From Ursus arctos (lineage: Eukaryota; Chordata; Mammalia; Carnivora; Ursidae): DNA of 64,000 nt. The notes below the pieces were generated by a model, which did no database searches, was not told where the DNA came from, and saw only the letters and a program-made list of their open reading frames with translations. Numbering within the stretch: position 1 is the stretch's first letter; each line of letters starts with the position of its first letter. Of the stretch, positions 58,786 to 64,000 are shown one piece after another. The position numbers and the translations under genes were made by a program. Where the stretch lies: positions 61,388,444 through 61,452,443 of the forward strand of contig NW_026623067.1 of NCBI RefSeq assembly GCF_023065955.2. Reading direction: 5' to 3'.

Positions 58786-59200
58786 TATAAATGGGTTCAG
58801 CCTCTATGGAAAAGTATGAGCATTCCTCAAAAAGTTAAAGCCACAATTACCATGTGATCCAATAATCCCACTTCTAGGTATATATCCAAAGGAAATGAAA
58901 ACAGGGAGTCAGGAAATATCTGCTCACGTTCATTGCAGCATTATTCATGACAGCCAACATATGGAAACAACCTAAGTGTCCATTAACAGATGAATGGATA
59001 AAGAAGATGTGGTACACACACACACAATAATATATTCTTCAGCCATGAGAAAGAAGGAAATTCTGCTATTTGCAGTTTGGATGGACCTTCAGGGCATTAT
59101 GCTGAGTAAAACAAGCCAGACAAAGACAACTCCAGTCCTAGGTATATATCCAAAAAAACTTAAACAAATACTTGCACAGGAATGTTAATGGCAATATTAT
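58786..59200 (+). mobile_element. Two short L1 3' fragments in tandem
   Basis: 58786-59128 reads as an ORF2 end ('ccaaaggaaatgaaaac', 'ttcattgcagcattattcatgacagccaac', 'gatgaatggataaagaagatgtggtac', 'gggcattatgctgagtaaaacaagcc'). 59129-59200 then repeats an earlier part ('tcctaggtatatatccaaa...'), so two different L1 tails are joined. No 3'UTR or poly(A) is visible. Confidence 0.65.
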
Positions 59201-60176
59201 TCCACAGTGCCAATTCCATTCTATTTATTGTAGCTTTATAATCTAATATCTAGTAGCATAAATGCTTAAATTTTGTTTTTCAGGATTTTCAGAGGTATTC
59301 ATTTTAGAATCAGCTTATCAAGTTTTTTTTAAAAAGGCTTCTAGCATTTTGACAGATATTGCATTTTATTAAAAAAGAAAAAACTGCTGGGATTTTAATT
59401 GGGATTGCATTGAATCTACAGGTCAATTTGAAGGAAATTACATCATCTTCCAACCCCACACATGTATATTTTTCTATTTATTCATGTCTTTCTCCCAGCC
59501 ATGTTTTACAGTTTTCTCTGTAGAGATCTTTTACATTTCTTCTTAAGATTTATTCCTAAGTTTTTGATGTTTTCAATGGTAATGGAAAGCTATCATATCA
59601 AAATGTATAACTGTTCACTAATAACACATAGAAATATAATTGATCTTGTATTTTGATCTTGTTAAATTAGCTTTGTAACAGCTTATCTATACTTTTTTTA
59701 TCTTCTACATATACAATCATGTCATATATGGCTAATGACATATTCTTTCCAATTCTTATAACTTTTATTTTTCTTACCGTATAGCATTGTATAATTTTGA
59801 ATAGAAATGGTGAGAGTTGTCATCCTTGTGTTTCTATCTGAAGTTTTCAATATCTCAATATCAAATTTAATGTTTACTACACTATTTTGTGTAAATATTC
59901 TGTATGAGTTTAAGAATGTAGATTTTTATTCCTAGTTTGCTAAAAGCTTTTATAAACAAGTGCTAGATTTTTATCAAATGTTTTTTCTTTATCTATTGAG
60001 ATGATCATTTGGGGTTTTTTGTCTTTTATTTTGTTAACATGAATTTCAATTATTTTTTTTAATGTTGAACTAATCTTGCATTCCTGGAATAAACCTAATT
60101 TGACTGTGATGTTATTAGTTTTACATATAGCTGGATTCGATTAGCTAATATTTTATTCTGGATTTGCAGGTCTACA

Positions 60177-60950
60177 TGTCCGTATTTGTTTTCATTAGTT
60201 TATCAATGCCCACAGTGGTTTGGCAGGCATCTCCTTTTTCAATATGTTCAGATAACTGATTACATAACATCCAGACTGGATGTAGAAGAAACAAGTCAGA
60301 TTTATTAAGACATACAAGTCCATGGAGGAAGAATACAGCACACCTTGAGGGACCTCACAGGTGTCACATAGGGGTGAAAGAGTAGAAAACAAAAACAGAG
60401 CTGGAAATAGTCTGAGGCCTTATATGACCTTCAGGGGGGGGCTTCCCCATCAACACGCTTAAACTGAATGGTTTGAATGAAAGCAGCTGGAAAACTAGGT
60501 CAAGACTAAAAAGAAGTGGGGTGCCTGGGTGGTGCATTTAAGCAACCAACTCCTGGTTTCAGCTCAGGTCATGAGCTCAGGGTCATGAGATCGAGGCCCA
60601 CATCTGGCTCCATGCTCAGCATGAAATATGCTTGGGATTATCTCTCCCGCTCCCCTCCCCCTACCGTTTGTGTGTGTGTGTGTACACTTGTGCTCTCTCT
60701 CTAATGATAAATAAATCTTTAAAAAGAAAGACTAAGAAGTGCAGAGAGGAACTGACAGTGGGTTGTTTTAGATAAAAAAGCAGACAATAAGGAATTCTAT
60801 TTAGTAGGACAGCAAAGAGAAAGAGCTGCTAGTATGGGTTAGTAGTCTCTGTGATAAAAGAGAGGAGTCTCCCCTAGGTTAAGTCCATTCTTCCCTTTTG
60901 ACCCCTGACAGACGCCATTGTAGTAACTGTGTCAAGAAAGTATTTCCTCA
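60177..60950 (-). mobile_element. Solo LTR, probably ERVL-class, with SINE inside
   Basis: It begins TG (60177) and ends CA (60950), flanked by the 5-bp duplication CTACA at 60172-60176 and 60951-60955. L1 text is continuous across the two sides. On the minus strand it starts TGAGGAAATACTTTC and has AATAAA near 60298-60303 about 120 bases before its end, as an LTR should. Without the SINE it is about 550 bp. The 5-bp duplication fits class III (ERVL/MaLR) elements. No internal viral genes are present. Confidence 0.75.
60519..60727 (+). mobile_element. Carnivore SINE inside an LTR
   Basis: It reads 'ggggtgcctgggtggtgcatttaagcaaccaactcc', 'ctcaggtcatgagctcagggtcatgagatcgaggccc', an internal (gt)n at about 60668-60682 and tail 'ataaataaatcttt' plus A. 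Imperfect duplicated flank aagacta(aaa)agaagt at 60503-60518 and 60728-60740. Confidence 0.92.
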
Positions 60951-62541
60951 CTACAATGTTCGTGAGAGAGATCGGCCTTTACTTTCTTTTCTTGTATTTT
61001 CTTGTCTTTGTTGGGTTTTGGTATAAAAGTTACTCTAGTCTTACAGAATGAGTTGGAAAATGCACTCTCTTTTTTGTTTTCTGGAAAAGTTAATGTATTG
61101 GAGTTACTGCTTACTTTAATGTTTGAAAGAATTCACTAGTTAATCATATGAAACTTTAGTTTTCTTTTTGAGTGCTTGTTCTGATTAGACTCAATTTCTG
61201 CAACAGAAAATTTAGTTGAATTTTTTTAATCCTCCTTGGTTCCATTTTATTTTTTCAATTTGTTCTGTTGAAAATTTCAAATTTATACGTAAAAAAGGAG
61301 TAAATAACATTCTCTTTGTTGTCTCTTTAATAATTAGGATTTGTGGCAACGTCTCACTTTTATTACCGTTATTGGTCATTTGTGCCTTCTCTGATTTCTT
61401 CATCAGTATAAGTTTATCAAATTTATTAGTCTTTTCAAAGAACTGCTTTTGGTGGATTTTCTCTACTGTACCTTTGTTTTCTATTCAATTGCTTTCTGTT
61501 CTTTTATTATTCTCCTTATTCTACATTCTTTGGGTTTCATTAAGTGTTCTTTTACTAATTTTGTAAGATGTATATTTAGTTTACTGATAGTCAGCCCTTT
61601 CATTCCAGTATAATGCCTTTAGAGATATAAGCGTTCCACTAAAAACAGCCATAGAGGTATCTCACATTTTGATATGCTGTATTTTCATTATCATATAGCT
61701 CAATAATTTCCTAGTTTCCCATATGATTGCTCCTTTCACTCATGAGTTACACATAAAGTGGTGCTTAATTTCCAAATATTTTGGCACTTACTAGTTATTT
61801 TCCATTTATTGATTTCTACCTTATTTCCACAGTGACCAAGAAACATACGCTGTATGATTTCAGTCCTTTGATATTTATGGAAATTTGTCTTATATCTCAG
61901 CAGATAGTCAATTTTAGTGAATGTTCTATGCACACTTGAAAAAATGTGTATTCTTCAGTTATTGAATGCTGGGTTCTAACTATGTCCATTGGGTTAAGAT
62001 TGTTCAAATCTTTTACATTTTTACTTATTTTTTTCCTACTTCTATTGGTGACTGAGACATAAATTAAGAGCCAACTATGATTGTGGAATGGTCAATTTTC
62101 TTTTTGTAAATTTTATTTGACATGTTATTAAATATAGGACTGTTACCTATCTGTGGAATTGACCTTTTTAACATTAAAAGTCTCTACCTCAGTAAAATCT
62201 ACTTCATCTTATACTAGTATGGCTGCAACAGCATTCCTGTGGATTGCGTTTGCCTGGAATATCTACTCCCATCCTTTTATTTTAAATCTTTCATGTCCTT
62301 ATATTTCAGATGTGACAGTGTAAACAGTATACAGTTGGATTAAAAAATTGAGTCTGACAGTTTGTCTTTTAATTATTTAGCCCACTTACACTGAGTATAA
62401 TTATATGTGAATCTAAATCTCCCAGCTTAATTCATATTTTCCACTTGCCTCATCTGTTGTTTGTTCCTTACTTTTTTATCAAGAATTTATTATTATTCCA
62501 TTTTTTCCCCTCTATTGACTTGTTAGTGTTAATTTGTTAGC

Positions 62542-63284
62542 TGTTAATCAACAACTTGTTTGTTGTGTCAGCAGATCCCAAGACCACTCTCAAGTTCAAT
62601 GATTTCCTAGAACAACTCAGAACCTAGAAAAACTTATGCACGCCATTATGATTTAATGCAATGGAAATACATAGGTTAAAATCAGCAAAGGAAAAAGGTG
62701 CACACTGGAATCCAGAAGAAACCAGGCTCAACTTTCCAGGTGACCTTTCCCAATGGAGTCAAAGTAATAACAGCACTTAGTTCTCCCAGCAATGATGTAT
62801 AACAACACATGCAAACAACTGCCAACAGAGGTAGGGCCAGGGAAGCTCACCCAGGCCTCAGTATCCAGGGGTCTATCCCAGCTCTATGGAGGTATTATTG
62901 ACATATAAAGAGGGGGTTTTTTTGAGGGGGGGAAAAAGGGGAGGGAGCAGAGCTGGGGATCAGTCATCACACACAGGCATGGAGCACCTGGATGACCGAC
63001 TACAGTCAATCAGTCTCCAGTGCAGCCCCTCCCACCACCACCACCCCCAAACTGATAAAGCATGGCCCAGCAACAAAGATAACAAAAGCATGTGTTTACC
63101 ATAATTCACACTGTTAGCAAAAAAAAACTAGCAGGCATGGCCCACAGCCCCAGGTAAGCAAAGACAGGATATCCAAGGGCTTAGAGGTTATTTCTCAGGA
63201 GCTGGTCAAGGGCCAGTCCTGAAGACCTTGCAATGTGCAGAGTTTGATCAACTCAGGCCTGATGAGTTAACCTTCTAGTGCACA
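62542..63284 (-). mobile_element. LTR of an ERVL-type element (MER21-like)
   Basis: It begins TG at 62542 and ends CA at 63284, with TTAG(C/T) on both sides (62537-62541 and 63285-63289). Old-L1 text resumes after it. Internal text such as 'gtcagcagatcccaagaccactctcaagttcaatgatttcctag', 'aaaatcagcaaaggaaaaagg' and 'gaagaaaccaggctcaactttccaggtg' resembles antisense MER21 LTRs as I remember them. A G-rich/A-rich tract lies at 62909-62955. No retroviral genes are present. Confidence 0.65.
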
Positions 63285-63450
63285 TTAGTTATACACTCAT
63301 TTATTATTTTTTATCAGTTTCCCTAGAAATGAGAACATGCGTCCTTAATAATCGACTACAAATTAGTATTTTTACCATTAACCCAGACCATGCAAGGACT
63401 TTACAACACTTCAACATTATGTACCCCATATCACATTTTGTGCTATTTTT

Positions 63451-63651
63451 TTGTTTTTTGTTTTGAGATTTTATTTATTTATTTGACAGAGAGAGACAGC
63501 AAGAGAGGGAACACTAAGCAAGCGGAGTGTGAGAGGGAGAAGCAGGCTTCCCGCTGAGCAGGGAGCCCAATGCAGGGCTCGATCCCAGGACCCTGGGATC
63601 ATGACCTGAGCCAAAGGCAGATGCTTAACAGCTAAGCCACCCAGGTGCCCC
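63451..63651 (-). mobile_element. Carnivore SINE, reverse orientation
   Basis: Reverse tail 'ttgttttttgttttgagattttatttatttatttgacaga', 'gcagggctcgatcccaggaccctgggatcatgacc' and the reversed head 'ctaagccacccaggtgccccc'. The perfect 17-bp duplication CATTTTGTGCTATTTTT is at 63434-63450 and 63652-63668. It interrupts the old minus-strand L1. Confidence 0.97.
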
Positions 63652-63894
63652 CATTTTGTGCTATTTTTAAAATATATTTTACCCAGCCCATGAAATAGAT
63701 AAATATATATATATTTTTTTTTTCAATTCTACAAACATTTTAAACCCTATATTGTTATTTTCAATAATCCAAAGCCACTTAATTTTGTTCACGTATTTAC
63801 CTTTCCTAGTGCTCTTCATTTCTTCCTGGATTACTGTGTTTCCATTCAGTCATCATCTGCCTTCTAGCTTAAGAACTCCCTTTTAAAGTACCCC

Positions 63895-64000
63895 AGTGGA
63901 ATGAAACATGAGAGACTATGGACTATGAGAAACAAACTGAGGACTTCAGAGGGGAGGGGGGTGGGGGAATGGGATAGACCGGTGATGGGTAGTAAGGAGG
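63895..64000 (+). mobile_element. Young L1 3'UTR, truncated by the window edge
   Basis: 'ggaatgaaacatgagagactatgg' through 'gaggggaggggggtgggggaatgggatagaccggtgatgggtagtaagg' matches the 3'UTR of the L1 at 56470-56575 in this window. The element starts within the 3'UTR, so it is heavily 5'-truncated, and it continues past 64000. Confidence 0.88.

Larger units (their letters stand above)
59201..63890 (-). mobile_element. Old L1 (L1M) on the minus strand, broken by two LTRs and a SINE
   Basis: It reads as antisense L1 throughout. The ORF2 C-terminal/RT side lies at 59210-60176 ('attgggattgcattgaatctacaggtcaatttg', 'attgagatgatcatttggg'). RT/endonuclease lies at 60956-62541 ('ggttttggtataaaagttactctagtcttacagaatgag', 'tcaaatttattagtcttttcaaagaac'). 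Upstream sequence is at 63285-63890 ('aaggactttacaacacttcaaca', 'tagtgctcttcatttcttcc'). The 3' end is missing at the left. The plus-strand frame at 61216-61566 is antisense to it and not a gene. Confidence 0.8.

Noticed and set aside
61216..61566. 116-codon plus-strand hydrophobic frame resembling a membrane protein
   Set aside because: It is the antisense of an old minus-strand L1. A+T-rich L1 antisense translates as Phe/Leu/Ile-rich sequence.
511..63651. tRNA-like sequences (A/B box blocks) at many places
   Set aside because: All are heads of tRNA-Lys-derived SINEs with pyrimidine bodies and A-rich tails. None has a complete cloverleaf or anticodon arm that I could support as a tRNA gene.

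Overview
The window is vertebrate nuclear DNA from a carnivoran mammal, most likely a caniform and probably a bear or giant panda. The main evidence is about 24 copies of the tRNA-Lys-derived carnivore SINE (SINEC/CAN-SINE). They have a head reading GGCGCCTGGGTGGCTCAG, an internal CTCAGGTCATGATCCCAGG-type block and an (AATAAA)n/poly(A) tail. Two younger SINE subfamilies (CACAGCGGTTAAGCG and TAGCGCAGTCGTTAAAGCG types) resemble those I associate with ursids; that last step is from memory, not measured. I recognised no exon of a cellular protein gene, no functional tRNA, rRNA or ncRNA gene, and no CpG island. The sequence reads as intergenic or deep intronic DNA, A+T rich, with all coding potential belonging to decayed retrotransposons.

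Layout. 1-6.2 kb: unique DNA with MIR relics and five SINEs, one pair nested. 6.2-17.7 kb: an L1 graveyard. An old L1 (two collinear pieces) is followed by a near full-length carnivore L1 (9424-16588, with 5'UTR, ORF1 and ORF2, all broken). That L1 received two SINEs and a younger 5'-truncated L1 (13983-14976, perfect 14-bp target duplication). 17.7-23.6 kb: mostly unique DNA with MIR, L2, a MER5A DNA transposon, a 50-bp SINE stub and an LTR-like stretch. 23.6-30.9 kb: nested L1 copies, including one carrying a poly(A)-tailed piece that looks like a retroposed retroviral LTR transcript, and one containing an inverted L1 segment. 30.9-44.7 kb: the repeat-poor part, including a 3-kb block (32.4-35.5 kb) with three perfect octamer (ATGCAAAT) motifs, plus L2, MIR and MER5A relics and scattered SINEs. 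44.7-46.3 kb: an L1 3' end with two SINEs. 46.3-50.8 kb: mostly unique DNA and an L2 fragment. 50.8-64 kb: an old L1 (51.4-58.8 kb) invaded by a young L1 with a 5' inversion (53687-56919), then a minus-strand old L1 (59.2-63.9 kb) invaded by two LTRs and a SINE. A further young L1 3'UTR runs off the right edge.

How it works together. Nothing here forms an operon or pathway. The biological content is a layered insertion history: old L1M/L2/MIR/MER5A, then carnivore L1 and ERV LTRs, then SINEs mobilised in trans by L1, as shown by A-rich tails and 10-18 bp target duplications. The best candidates for a second look are the twin-primed L1, the retroposed LTR RNA, the octamer cluster, and the unexplained 2-kb block that splits an old L1 at 6.9-8.9 kb. 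I found no convincing previously undescribed system.
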